Assembly: GCA_964645715.1 (NCBI GenBank)
Contig: CAZYAO010000009.1
Coordinates: forward strand, 1 to 64,000
From: JAUMBM01 sp964645715
GTDB lineage: Bacteria > Bacteroidota > Bacteroidia > Chitinophagales > Saprospiraceae
Direction: 5' to 3'
DNA length: 64,000 nt
Of this stretch, positions 46,101 to 54,051 are shown piece after piece. The notes beneath the pieces were generated by a model, which was given only the letters and a program-made list of their open reading frames with translations, was not told the DNA's origin and did not search any database. The position numbers were made by a program, and so were the translations under genes. Positions within the stretch are counted from its first letter, which is position 1; every line of letters begins with the position of its first letter.

Positions 46101-46739
46101 AGTTCCGGAACAAGGCGGCTGCTGAAACTCTAGCTGCAATTGTGGCAAGACCGATACCCTACTAGTCGCTGTCGGCGGACTAGCCGGATTGGGATTTGTA
46201 GAGTCATTACGAAAGTAAATCCCTGTATTTGTGCCACTTGTAAATGAGCCCCAACTTATTGAACATTCAAAATTGGGTGTATTTTCATCCACTGCAATCA
46301 CTAGATTGTCAATATTGTTGTACGTAAAAGGCGTGGAAAGCGTAATTTCCATCCAGCTGCCCGCTGAAGGAAAGGTTACCGTTCCACTGTACACCTGAGA
46401 GAGAGAAGACAGTGGCACCCATGAAGTCGTGCTGGCAAATGAGGTTAGGGATGTATGCCCCAAATAAATCGTCCAACTATTGCTGTTCACTCCACCAGAA
46501 GTCGAAGTATTGCTTGTAAAATAAAAGCGAATCTTCTCTATTGTACCTGCATTATTAATCTGCGCCTTCGTGTATATCTGCTGGCTGTAGGTATAGCCCC
46601 AACAAGAGGAAATTGGAAGCGCAGTCGTAGTTGTAGCCCCACTACCTACCTGCACCAGCTGAGCCAGCGAAATTCCATGTACAACAGTGAGCAACAAAGC
46701 TGCCAAGGTAATTCTAAGCCTTGGCAATAAACTTCTCAT
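43194..46739 (-). CDS. Large secreted multidomain protein with T9SS type A sorting domain
   Basis: A protein of about 1180 residues counted from the ATG at 46739, which gives a good signal peptide (RSLLPRLRITLAALLLTVVHG). The ATGs at 46760 and 46781 are alternatives. The domains, in order, are: an N-terminal surface domain; an Ig-like region with SYQWYRSTV; a GEVED domain (VWIDFNEDGVFSTSERVGF..YGYGEAEDYDVTI); FN3; a PPC-like domain with 'DTKIQVLTGPC'; FN3; a second PPC-like domain; and a jelly-roll-like region (RLRFAWVPVCGDVVVTTRI). It ends in the sorting domain (LSVYPNPTADILNVKV..LPAGVYNLTLQ). It should be secreted by the type IX system and attached to the surface, as an adhesin or surface binding protein. 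Cys and Thr/Ser are abundant. Confidence 0.85.
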   Translation of the reverse strand: MRSLLPRLRITLAALLLTVVHGISLAQLVQVGSGATTTTALPISSCWGYTYSQQIYTKAQINNAGTIEKIRFYFTSNTSTSGGVNSNSWTIYLGHTSLTSFASTTSWVPLSSLSQVYSGTVTFPSAGSWMEITLSTPFTYNNIDNLVIAVDENTPNFECSISWGSFTSGTNTGIYFRNDSTNPNPASPPTATSRVSVLPQLQLEFQQPPCSGTPSPGNTISSASAVCTDAQFTLSLQNNTAGSGVSYQWYRSTVSASGPWTAFGGSTSTVTTTQSQRSWYYCAVTCSGSTGTSTPVQVNASPALSCFCTPIYTSGKTDGDLISNVVIQGTTLANNTGTDPVNPAYTYFTGQPNYTATLQAGTTYQIQVTVGSYANQNIAVWIDFNEDGVFSTSERVGFSPSSVGSFGTVTFPLSLPCNPVPGVKRMRVRDVWNTAASSINPCISYGYGEAEDYDVTIVPPPPCPVPSGLLAGNVTFNSAALSWTIGCVETMWEVEYGPAGFTPGTGTPVSVAATNYTLQGLNSSTAYDVYVRANCDLNGYSSYFGPVSFTTPQPPPANDNCSTATLISGCSSVQGNTAFATGDGLTSFCGTSVSATSQGVWYRFVGDGNPVEVNTCGSGFDTKIQVLTGPCNALTCIGGNDDSCSSQSRVNWTSNPGQTYYIYVYPFSSSGGAFTLNLISGPPCQAPQPVATSVGVTSASVSWPAVSGAVSYDYSIGTSSFCANGTVTNTTGNSVNFGNLIPNTTYFVCVRTNCTCGTSSYTSYSFTTLPLPNDLCAGAAVVSCGSTVSGSTVGATSDSNAGTCVASGGGNGIWYKFVGNGAQVTLDLCSSSYDTKVLVYSGSCGSLTCVTGNDDFCSTRSRVVFVASPGTDYYILVTGFGSATGAFNMDISCTCGPDLGAPWTVTSIGGAVGTAIDNVCEGTIDISSNGTGTPVSDRLRFAWVPVCGDVVVTTRIANLTNGAFGGIMFRESDSPGSRRLSIRTQLGASIFRDIRQTTNGFLNTQPLFRPQSPRWLRIERTGNIFRGLTSVDGQTWTQLFAVNLNFPSCMQVGLMTQGVNVNQIGQVNFGDVDISGSAPSLSAIENGLSFDGAEQATLSVYPNPTADILNVKVEDYAGLPAVLTVRNTLGQVVRTLRYDEISELVISIPVGQLPAGVYNLTLQADGREPQTQAFVVNRVRP

Positions 46740-47686
46740 TATAGCCAAGCCGTAGTCCATTCGATCTAGTATTAATTCCATTTTGAAGTAATTATGATAA
46801 TTTAGAAGATGAAATCTAGCCGTGGAAAATATATCTCTCGCTGTGTAACTCATTCTTTCACTATATCTTAGAATGGCTATCAAGTGCGCATGAAACAACT
46901 CCCCGTCGTAATTATATAAATGCGATCCACGACAGCCGGGACCACCTGAAGTTTGTAAATGTTAGCATTCGCATAAAAAGATACTGTTTACTTATTGAAA
47001 GAGATTACAATCTGTTCATTTTTAACTACAAACTTACATTTTAATCCAACGGGTACAGAGTGCCTGCACTACGAAGCAAGCTACGTACATGTCTTCACTC
47101 TACCTTGACTGAAATGTGAGAGGTACAGTCCGGACACAACTACAATCAATACCAAGCCTAAGCTCCAAGCAGAACATTCTGTCAATTTGACAAACAGGTG
47201 TTTACACAAAAAACCAAATTTGGATTAGCCAATTATCCAAACTCTTACATAGCACTAATGAGCGTATACAGGGAAAGGTAAAGCGGATAGAACTCTTTGG
47301 TGTATTTCATTGTGAACAATATGCATACATTTCTAAGTACACACCATAAGATGGTTTGATTTAGATAATACACCGGCTTATGTAGGTACGAAGGAACACA
47401 AAAGAGATTGCCTGCCATGAGTAACCTCCGTTGTGTGCTTTTCTGTAGTTTCAAGAAAAATATTGCAACAATGAAATTTTTGGGGAAAAACCTATCAACG
47501 CCCGCAACGCCAAATTTTAATTTCTACCAACACGAAAATATCAAAACATACACACCCTAACCATCAATTACGTAAAACTAGTTAAAAGGTTACATAAAAT
47601 TACCATATATTTATAAAAAATTTTTGGCAGCCGCGCCACCCCAAATAATCTCTGTATGCATAAGATGAACCCGAGATAAATACTAA
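46740..47686. other. AT-rich intergenic stretch upstream of the T9SS gene
   Basis: About 950 bp with no credible gene on either strand; the 69-codon frame at 47245-47454 has no coding character. A minus-strand -7 match (TAAGTTTG at 47029-47036, with TCTG 19 nt upstream at 47056-47059) is a weak candidate for the T9SS gene promoter. Confidence 0.45.
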
Positions 47687-48073
47687 CTAATTAAGCAAAG
47701 GAGTCGCTACCAGCAGACATTTGGGTATGGCTACCCTGAAATCCCCCCCCTCTTCACAGTTGCGAAGCGTATAATAACCATGCATAGTACCTATACCGGA
47801 CTGAAGCTGACACCATGATACATAATTATGGTGATCGCCCGGCTGTATGACAGGTTGTTGTCCTACAACCCCCTCTCCTTCTACCTCCCGCTGTATTCCT
47901 GTTCCCTCCTTAATATACCAATGCCTGCGCAGGAGTTGGACAGGCACATCGGAATTATTCTCTATATGAATTCGATAAGCGAAAAGATAGTTATTCTCTA
48001 CCGGGCGCGAGTGTCCCGGGTGGTAAAAAGGCTCAATACTTACCGTTATGCCACTGGTCGTTTGCTGATTCAT
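47687..48073 (-). CDS. apaG: ApaG (Co2+/Mg2+ efflux protein ApaG)
   Basis: A 128-residue ApaG-domain protein with an FN3-like beta sandwich. The segments FAYRIHIENNSDVPVQLLRRHWYI, GVVGQQPVIQPGDHHNYVSW and GTMHGYYTLRN are the conserved core. Its biochemical role is unresolved; in Salmonella it affects cobalt resistance and magnesium efflux. It is the last gene of the operon yicC-gmk-apaG on the minus strand, 19 bp after gmk. No terminator hairpin is evident right after it. Confidence 0.93.
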   Translation of the reverse strand: MNQQTTSGITVSIEPFYHPGHSRPVENNYLFAYRIHIENNSDVPVQLLRRHWYIKEGTGIQREVEGEGVVGQQPVIQPGDHHNYVSWCQLQSGIGTMHGYYTLRNCEEGGDFRVAIPKCLLVATPLLN

Positions 48074-48092
48074 GAGAGCGTGTTCCTTTTAG

Positions 48093-48704
48093 TCAGTTGG
48101 CAGTGCTCTGCTCGTCTTCTAACGGCAGCGGCTGCACCTCCAGAAAGGTCGCTACCAATGTTTCTGCCTCCAAAAGCGCTGTTTCCAGCACCTCATTCAA
48201 TAATACTTTGTCAAACAGCGGTTCATAGGCGAGTTCCTCCTCCACCCGCGACATGCGTATCGCGAGTGTTTCAGGTGTTTCCGATCCTCTTGACATAAGT
48301 CGTGCCTGCACCGCCTCCATACTTGGCGGTTTTACAAACACAGACAGCGAGCAATCCGGATAGGCCTCCTTTAACTTGAGTGCCCCTTTCACGTCAACAT
48401 CAAAAATAACGTGTAGCCCCTTTTGCCAGATACGCTCAATTTCGGAACGCAAGGTGCCATAGTACTGGCCTCCGTATACTTCCTCCCACTCCACAAAAGC
48501 ACCGGCAGCCACTTTTTCCAAAAAATCCACCCGCGAAAGGAAATAATAATCCCGACCGTCTTGTTCATCCACACGACATGTACGCGTAGTTGCCGATACG
48601 GAAAAAGCCAACTGTGGGAATCTGCGAAGCAGATGCCTGACGATGGTAGTCTTACCAGAGCCCGAAGGGGCTGCAAACAACACTAATTTTCCCTTGGTAT
48701 CCAT
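48093..48704 (-). CDS. gmk: Guanylate kinase
   Basis: A 203-residue guanylate kinase with P-loop FAAPSGSGKTTIV, the GMP-binding part FSVSATTRTCRVDEQDGRDYYF, and the lid region (RLMSRGSETPETLAIRM). It phosphorylates GMP and dGMP to the diphosphate. The start codon shares one base with the yicC stop (TAATG), so translation is coupled. A C-terminal extension of about 15 residues (EVQPLPLEDEQSTAN) is unremarkable. Confidence 0.96.
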   Translation of the reverse strand: MDTKGKLVLFAAPSGSGKTTIVRHLLRRFPQLAFSVSATTRTCRVDEQDGRDYYFLSRVDFLEKVAAGAFVEWEEVYGGQYYGTLRSEIERIWQKGLHVIFDVDVKGALKLKEAYPDCSLSVFVKPPSMEAVQARLMSRGSETPETLAIRMSRVEEELAYEPLFDKVLLNEVLETALLEAETLVATFLEVQPLPLEDEQSTAN

Positions 48705-49579
48705 TAGACTGAATTGGCTACTTGTTCCTTGATTTTTTCCAGCTCGTCCTTCATGTTAACAGCTATTTTCTGGATATCGGACGAATATGCCTTTGAACCA
48801 AGGGTATTAATCTCTCGCCCTATCTCCTGACTGATAAAGCTCAGCTTGCGTCCTTTCGACCGGCCGCGGGTATCAAGTTCTTCCAAAAAGTACTTACAAT
48901 GCTGTTCAAGCCGAACTTTCTCCTCCGTTATATCCATCTTTTCGAGGTAGAATAACAATTCCTGCTCAAGGCGACTCTCGTCCACCCGCTCGCGAAGCAA
49001 GTGCTCGTCCAGCGACTTATTCAGCTTTTCACGCGTACGCAGCATCCTTTCCTCCTCATAGGGCGCCAATTCGCCCATCAATTGCATAATGTTGGCAATT
49101 CGCAACCGAAGATCTGCCTCCATAGCAGCACCCTCCGACAGCCGGAAGTGATCGAATTTCTCCATCGCCTCCTGAAAAGTGGCCAATACCGCATTCCACT
49201 CTTCCTCCGATATTTCTACTGCATCTGTAGCCACTACGTTGGGCAGGCGCAATATCGCCTGCAGCATATCCCCCTGCGGAATCCTCAGTTCTTCGGCCAA
49301 ACTGGCAAGCTCCCGGTGGTAACGCCGAAACAGCGGCTGGTTGAGCCCGTACTCACCATCTCCTTCGATAGATTTGACCTCTACCGACAACTCCAGCTTA
49401 CCCCGCTCAGCACCTTCCAGCAGGAGACGACGAAGCTCTGTCTCCTTTTCTTTGAAGTACTGTGGAGTCCGGACGCGAACATCCGTAAACTTGCTGTTGA
49501 GCGATTTGAGTTCAACCGTGATGGCTTTATTCGCATAGGGCCGCGTCGCACGCCCATAACCCGTCATTGAAAATAACAT
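48704..49579 (-). CDS. yicC: YicC family endoribonuclease-like protein
   Basis: A 291-residue YicC protein. The family start MLFSMTGYGRA is followed by LKSLNSKFTDVRVR, and the DUF1732 C-terminus is GRSKGRKLSFISQEIGREINTLGSKAYSSDIQKIAVNMKDELEKIKEQVANSV. YicC proteins are RNA-cleaving factors that take part in sRNA turnover in E. coli. As usual it is linked to gmk, here by a one-base overlap. Upstream a -7-like TATCTTTG lies at 49641-49648 on the minus strand with no clear -33 element. Confidence 0.93.
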   Translation of the reverse strand: MLFSMTGYGRATRPYANKAITVELKSLNSKFTDVRVRTPQYFKEKETELRRLLLEGAERGKLELSVEVKSIEGDGEYGLNQPLFRRYHRELASLAEELRIPQGDMLQAILRLPNVVATDAVEISEEEWNAVLATFQEAMEKFDHFRLSEGAAMEADLRLRIANIMQLMGELAPYEEERMLRTREKLNKSLDEHLLRERVDESRLEQELLFYLEKMDITEEKVRLEQHCKYFLEELDTRGRSKGRKLSFISQEIGREINTLGSKAYSSDIQKIAVNMKDELEKIKEQVANSV

Positions 49580-50015
49580 ATAGCTCGCTTGGTGTATGGT
49601 GTATTAAAAGCCCCTTGGCATTGCTCAAAGACTTATCTGGCAAAGATAGCCAATGACCTCTAATTAATACACGACTTTTTACTTTCGCATCCCGGCAACA
49701 TATCCTACTCTATAAGATCCCGTATTCAATGCCGACAGCCGCTACACCTGCCTCCATAGCTCCCAAGCCCGCGAATTTATTGCATTCCAACAAAACTATT
49801 ACTCCTCCTGCCATGTTAATCATTTTGATGTCAGTTGGTTACTCATTCCGCCTGCCTGCACCCGGCCCTCCGGATGCTGCTGCAACTTCTAATCAATTGA
49901 CACTTAGATAAAATTCATGAAAAATAGTTTTCAGATTCGCATATTTTTATAGATATTTGCGACTCGTTTTGAAAGCCATAATCGTTTATTACGTCTCATA
50001 AACCAGTGAAAAACA
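49580..50015. other. Divergent intergenic region yicC / HU
   Basis: 436 bp holding the promoters of yicC (minus) and of the HU gene (plus). The only near-consensus elements I see are TATCTTTG at 49641-49648 (minus) and a TAGATATTTG about 60 bp before the HU gene. The 60-codon frame at 49729-49911 lacks coding character. Confidence 0.45.
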
Positions 50016-50330
50016 ATGAGAAAAGCTGATTTAGTGGCCGCTATTGCAGAAAAGACGGGTATATCAAAAGTCGATGTACTCGTGTCTTTAGAGGCATTTT
50101 TCAAGGAGGTAAAAGGATCTCTGTCTGAAGGGGAGAATGTGTACATCCGTGGTTTCGGGTCCTTCATTGTTAAGAAACGCGCCAAGAAAATTGGTCGTCA
50201 TATCAAGCAGAACCAAGCCATCGAAATTCCGGAGCATTTCATTCCTGCATTCAAGCCTGCCAAAATCTTCATCGAACAGGTAAAGGACAATGTAACGCAC
50301 TTGCCTGATGTAGAAGATGATGACGAATAA
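50016..50330 (+). CDS. HU family DNA-binding protein
   Basis: A 104-residue HU/IHF-type protein. MRKADLVAAIAEKTGISKVD starts the helical dimer part, and VYIRGFGSFIVKKRAKKIGRH leads into the beta-ribbon arm with FKPAK after it. The acidic tail DVEDDDE extends past the usual 90 residues. It binds and bends DNA as a dimer in the nucleoid. A TPR lipoprotein gene follows 25 bp later. Confidence 0.95.
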   Translation: MRKADLVAAIAEKTGISKVDVLVSLEAFFKEVKGSLSEGENVYIRGFGSFIVKKRAKKIGRHIKQNQAIEIPEHFIPAFKPAKIFIEQVKDNVTHLPDVEDDDE

Positions 50331-50367
50331 ACCTGCTACCCTTTAGAGGATTTTAATGTACCAGCTT

Positions 50368-51162
50368 ATGACCAAACTACAGTATGGATACTTGGCAGGT
50401 TCAGTCGTCTTGTTTATGATACTGTACTTTGGTTGCGATACCAAAGCCCCGGGTCATGACCAAATTGAAACCAACCGAGAGCTGTCAACGGAGACCGTCA
50501 GCGTTCAGTCGCTGATAAAATCTGCACAGGGCAGCTTATCTTCTCCTTCATTGAGTGCCATTGGCCTCGTTGAAGAAGAGTTGGCTGGTTTGTCTGACAC
50601 TGATACCAGCCGGCGTATCGAATTGCTCAAGCAGCTGTCCGGTCGTTGGTATGAAGCAGCTCAGCCTGCCCTCGCAGGGCATTATGCAGAAGAAATTGCC
50701 CTGCTGGAAAACAATGAGTCTGCCTGGTCAATTGCCGGAACAACTTATGCCATCTGCGCGCAGCGAAGCGAAGCAGCCGACCTAAGATCTTTCTGTTCTA
50801 ACCGGGCTGCTATGGCTTTTCAGCAAGCAATTTCTTTTGCTCCTGACAATGTGTCTCATCAGGTCAATCTGGCATTGACCTACACCGAAAACCCTCCGGC
50901 GGGCGAGCCTATGAAAGGTGTACTCATGCTTCGGGATTTGCAAACCAAATACCCGGAAAATGTGACAATCCTCAATTCGTTGGCTAATCTCGCGCTGAAG
51001 ACTAATCAGTTTGATCGCGCATTGCAGCGTCTCAAACAGGCGGAAGCGATCGAACCTGAGAACCCTGCTACCCTATGTATGCTGGCTAAGGCTTACGAAG
51101 GAATGGGAGATCAGAAGAATGCAACGCTGTACCAGCAAAAATGTGATCGTTCCACGCAATAA
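50368..51162 (+). CDS. TPR-repeat lipoprotein
   Basis: From the ATG at 50368 (MTKLQYGYLAGSVVLFMILY then FGC) the signal peptide fits a lipoprotein with Cys near residue 23; the ATG at 50356 is the alternative. The mature part is helical, and the last 120 residues form TPR repeats, for example ILNSLANLALKTNQFDRALQRLKQAEAIEPENPATLCMLAKAYEGMGDQKNA. It is probably an outer-membrane or periplasmic scaffold of unknown partner. It lies between HU and the bS22-like gene. Confidence 0.75.
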   Translation: MTKLQYGYLAGSVVLFMILYFGCDTKAPGHDQIETNRELSTETVSVQSLIKSAQGSLSSPSLSAIGLVEEELAGLSDTDTSRRIELLKQLSGRWYEAAQPALAGHYAEEIALLENNESAWSIAGTTYAICAQRSEAADLRSFCSNRAAMAFQQAISFAPDNVSHQVNLALTYTENPPAGEPMKGVLMLRDLQTKYPENVTILNSLANLALKTNQFDRALQRLKQAEAIEPENPATLCMLAKAYEGMGDQKNATLYQQKCDRSTQ

Positions 51163-51252
51163 CATACCCCGTAATGGCCTGTCCGTTGGCTTGTCAACAA
51201 TGGTCATTCGTGTTATTGATGGTATTATTTAACTCTGTAAATTGATTTTATC

Positions 51253-51348
51253 ATGCCTTGCGGAAAAAAAAGAAAAAGGCACAAGATTGCAACGCACAAA
51301 CGCAAGAAGCGCCTGCGTAAGAATCGCCATAAGAAGAAAAACAGATAA
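51253..51348 (+). CDS. Very basic 31-residue protein, AURKAIP1/COX24 domain (bS22-like ribosomal protein)
   Basis: The reading frame starts MPCGKKRKRHKI and continues as a Lys/Arg/His-rich stretch to TAA at 51346. The pattern 'MP.GKKRKRHK.ATHKRKKR' is the short AURKAIP1/COX24 protein found throughout Bacteroidota, related to mitochondrial mS38 and mycobacterial bS22 of the small ribosomal subunit. It is too short for most gene callers. It lies 90 bp after the TPR gene and 533 bp before the RNase E/G gene. Confidence 0.85.
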   Translation: MPCGKKRKRHKIATHKRKKRLRKNRHKKKNR

Positions 51349-51881
51349 GTAAACAACCGGCCGGGGAAAGGTCTGAAAGTGCGTACACTTTGTTGTATCA
51401 CTCCCTCACTTTTTTCCATGCGCATCCGGGTGCCTCTGCCTCGTACTCTGCCGACAACTTTGTTCAAGTGTCGGCAGAGTATTGGCGTTTGAGGAAGTTC
51501 TATATTGGTTTGTGCATAGCATTCGCTGCTTGCCCTCATTGCTTGCCAAACCAGTAAGCCTCGCTGCACCCGTCTTCAATGCATGGAGAACGGCGTGGGT
51601 TGAGTTGTTGTATCTGCTGAAAAGCAACCCTAAAGGAAGCAGAATTCTGGTCTTGCTGGATCGGATAGAAAAATATTGGAAGTTTGTTGCTCAGTGCACT
51701 GCCAGCGCAATGGCGGCTACTTTGCATTGCAGATGCTGGCTTTCCGGATCAAATGAGAAAAGGCTTGAAGCTGTCCTTTTGATCAATAGGCTCTCCTTCT
51801 ATGGTGTTACTTGTTCAATATCTTCGCGCCAAAATATAGGCTCTTTCCCGCTCAATTCCCGGCCGAACAAAGTTTGTTCGC
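51349..51881 (+). other. Long leader of the RNase E/G gene
   Basis: 533 bp without a credible gene. It holds one good hairpin (51444-51481, 13-bp TACTCTGCCGACA stem) early on and a T-rich spacer. Because the next gene encodes RNase E/G, which in other bacteria controls its own mRNA through a long leader, a regulatory untranslated region is possible; the sequence does not prove it. A 140-codon frame (51482-51904) overlaps the start of the RNase gene and looks spurious. Confidence 0.4.
51444..51481 (+). terminator. Hairpin after the bS22-like gene
   Basis: Perfect 13-bp stem, 51444-51456 (TACTCTGCCGACA) with 51469-51481, loop 12 nt. There is no T-run after it, so it is either a weak terminator of the small ribosomal gene or a structure in the RNase E/G leader. 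Confidence 0.5.
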
Positions 51882-53429
51882 GTGGAAAAGGAATTAATTA
51901 TTAATGCCACCCCTTCAGAGGTCGAAATCGCTCTCTTGGAAGATGGTAAGCTCGTAGAGCTTCACAACCAAAAGACCAATAGCAATTTCACCGTGGGTGA
52001 TGTGTTTGTTGGTCAAATCCATCGTCTCATGCCTGGCCTCAATGCAGCTTTCGTTGACATAGGCCACAAGAAGGATGCTTTCCTTCACTACACGGATCTC
52101 GGCCCGCGTGTCAGGTCCTTACTAAAGTACACCCAAGGAGCTATCAATGGGGACTTGACAACGGCCAAGCTGGATAATTTCGCGCTGGAGCCAGAAATTA
52201 TTAAATCCGGTAAGATTGACCAGGTACTCAACAAGAAACAAAATATCCTGGTTCAAATCCTCAAAGAGCCTATCTCCACCAAGGGACACCGCCTTAGTTG
52301 TGAGATTACCATCCCTGGTCGCTACCTCGTGTTAACGCCTTTCTCCAGCTCCGTGGCTGTTTCCAAAAAAATATCCTCGGCTGAAGAACGAAAACGCCTG
52401 CAGCTGCTGATTGAAAGCATCAAACCCAAAAATTTTGGTGTCATCGTACGCACGGCTGCTGAAGGCCGCAAAGTAGCTGAACTTCATGAGGAAATGAACC
52501 TCCTGACGGAAAAATGGCAGGATGTGTTTGATCAGCTGCGAAGCGTAAAGCCTCCGCAGAAGTTGCTGAGCGAACTCGACAAAACCTCCTCCATCCTCCG
52601 CGATCTGTTGAGCGATACCTTCACGCGCATTGTTGTCAATGATAAACAGCTGTTTAGCAACATCAAAGGTTATCTTGCCTCCATAGCTCCTGACCAGATT
52701 CGCATTCTGCAGTTGCACAAGGGGACTAAACCCGTGTTCGAAGCTTTCAGTGTAACCCGACAGATCAAGTCGTCGTTTGGAAAAACGGCTACTATGAGCA
52801 GTGGTGCTTATATTGTCATCGAGCATACGGAAGCTATGCACGTGATCGATGTCAACAGTGGTCATAAAATGCCCAGCGCCAACCAGACTGAAGCCGTCCT
52901 CAATATCAATATGGAGGCTGCAGAAGAAATTGCCCGGCAGCTGCGATTGCGCGATATCGGCGGGATTATCATCATCGACTTCATCGATATGAAAAATCCT
53001 GACCATAAGAAGGAGCTCATGAAGGCAATGACCCAGTTCATGAAAAAAGATCGTGCCCAGCATACCATCCTGCCATTGTCCAAGTTTGGCCTGATGCAAA
53101 TCACGCGCCAAAGGGTACGGCCCGAAGTAACCATCAATACCGCAGAAGTATGCCCCTCCTGCAACGGGACGGGTAAAGTCACTGCCTCTATCCTCGTAGC
53201 CAACGATATTGACCGGGACCTGAATTTCATCATGCAGTCGCATCCAAAGTCCAAACTCAGCCTGCATGTGCACCCCTTTCTGGCTGCTTACTTCAAGCAG
53301 GGACTGCCAAGCCTACAGATGAAGTGGTTTATGAAATACTATAAGTGGGTGCAGGTTGTATCCGCTAATGATTTCAGCGTCACCGACTATAAGTTTTTTG
53401 AAAACAACGAAGACGAAATCAGGCTCTAA
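51882..53429 (+). CDS. rng: Ribonuclease E/G family protein
   Basis: A 515-residue RNase E/G-type enzyme starting at GTG 51882 (translated MEKELIINATPSEVEIALLEDG). The S1 domain (residues 35-120) contains VFVGQIHRLMPGLNAAFVDIGH. The catalytic core has the metal-binding Asp in HVIDVNSGH and in GGIIIIDFIDM. The zinc-link motif is CPSCNGTGK. It makes endonucleolytic cuts in mRNA decay and rRNA maturation. The length is that of RNase G/CafA, without the RNase E scaffold. Two hairpins follow the stop codon. Confidence 0.93.
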   Translation: MEKELIINATPSEVEIALLEDGKLVELHNQKTNSNFTVGDVFVGQIHRLMPGLNAAFVDIGHKKDAFLHYTDLGPRVRSLLKYTQGAINGDLTTAKLDNFALEPEIIKSGKIDQVLNKKQNILVQILKEPISTKGHRLSCEITIPGRYLVLTPFSSSVAVSKKISSAEERKRLQLLIESIKPKNFGVIVRTAAEGRKVAELHEEMNLLTEKWQDVFDQLRSVKPPQKLLSELDKTSSILRDLLSDTFTRIVVNDKQLFSNIKGYLASIAPDQIRILQLHKGTKPVFEAFSVTRQIKSSFGKTATMSSGAYIVIEHTEAMHVIDVNSGHKMPSANQTEAVLNINMEAAEEIARQLRLRDIGGIIIIDFIDMKNPDHKKELMKAMTQFMKKDRAQHTILPLSKFGLMQITRQRVRPEVTINTAEVCPSCNGTGKVTASILVANDIDRDLNFIMQSHPKSKLSLHVHPFLAAYFKQGLPSLQMKWFMKYYKWVQVVSANDFSVTDYKFFENNEDEIRL

Positions 53430-53436
53430 AACCTCA

Positions 53437-53510
53437 CTTTTTACGCCGCCCTTGGCGGCGTAAAAAGCGTCTCAACATGATTTTTGGCGGCTGATGCCGC
53501 CAAAAATCAT
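53437..53510. terminator. Hairpin pair between rng and the YkvA gene
   Basis: Stem 1: 14 bp (53437-53450 with 53454-53467, loop CTT), with CTTTTTACGCCGCC arms. Stem 2: 15 bp (53477-53491 with 53496-53510, loop TGAT), with an ATGATTTTTGGCGGC arm. Both carry A/T runs within the stem and a GCCGCC-type core and serve convergent genes. Confidence 0.85.
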
Positions 53511-53527
53511 CTCCCTCCGTTCACTGT

Positions 53528-53902
53528 CTATAGCTTTTCCTCAACTTCGGCAATGTCCTTTTCGTCATAGTCGCCAAACCACTCTCCCAGCTGGCGACGA
53601 GCTTCTAACCGCACGCCTTCATTGATATAAGCAGCAACCACTACCAGGCCAAAGGCTAATACGCCCATATCATCTGTATACCCGAGCAGCGGTGTCAAAT
53701 CGGGCAATGCATCTATGGGAGCCAAAAAATAACCCAATACCCCCAGCACAATTCCTTTGGCCCAGCGCGGCGTCTCTTTGCGACGGTAAGCATAATACAT
53801 TAACAAGGCGGTATAGACAACCTTTACACCTGCATGTTTGCCGTATCGCCTCAATTTTTCCCAGAAACTCTTCTCAGAGTAATGTGCCCGCCAAGATTTC
53901 AT
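53528..53902 (-). CDS. YkvA family (DUF1232) protein
   Basis: A 124-residue DUF1232/YkvA protein. The core GVLGYFLAPIDALPDLTPLLGYTDDMGVLAFGL is the family motif 'Y.l.PiDliPD..p..G..DD.', which forms a short membrane-associated helical hairpin. The function is unknown. The C-terminus (LEARRQLGEWFGDYDEKDIAEVEEKL) is charged and helical. It is convergent to rng and divergent from pheT. Confidence 0.9.
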   Translation of the reverse strand: MKSWRAHYSEKSFWEKLRRYGKHAGVKVVYTALLMYYAYRRKETPRWAKGIVLGVLGYFLAPIDALPDLTPLLGYTDDMGVLAFGLVVVAAYINEGVRLEARRQLGEWFGDYDEKDIAEVEEKL

Positions 53903-54051
53903 GTGTTGTTACTACATTTTTTTTAGCCGCAGCTATCGGTGCCAACCGACTCATCAGGCAGCTGCCGCAGCCGGAAGCATCAACTTAACGACATCGTTTA
54001 TCCAAAATTAACTAATTTTGCTCAATTGTTTACTTTTTCTATCTCAACAGC

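Noticed and set aside
47245..47454. 69-codon minus-strand frame in the AT-rich region upstream of the T9SS gene
   Set aside because: No signal, domain or codon bias; the sort of frame expected by chance in 900 bp.
51482..51904. 140-codon plus-strand frame before RNase E/G
   Set aside because: It overlaps the RNase start, has low-complexity, Cys/Ser-scattered content and no domain; more likely leader sequence.
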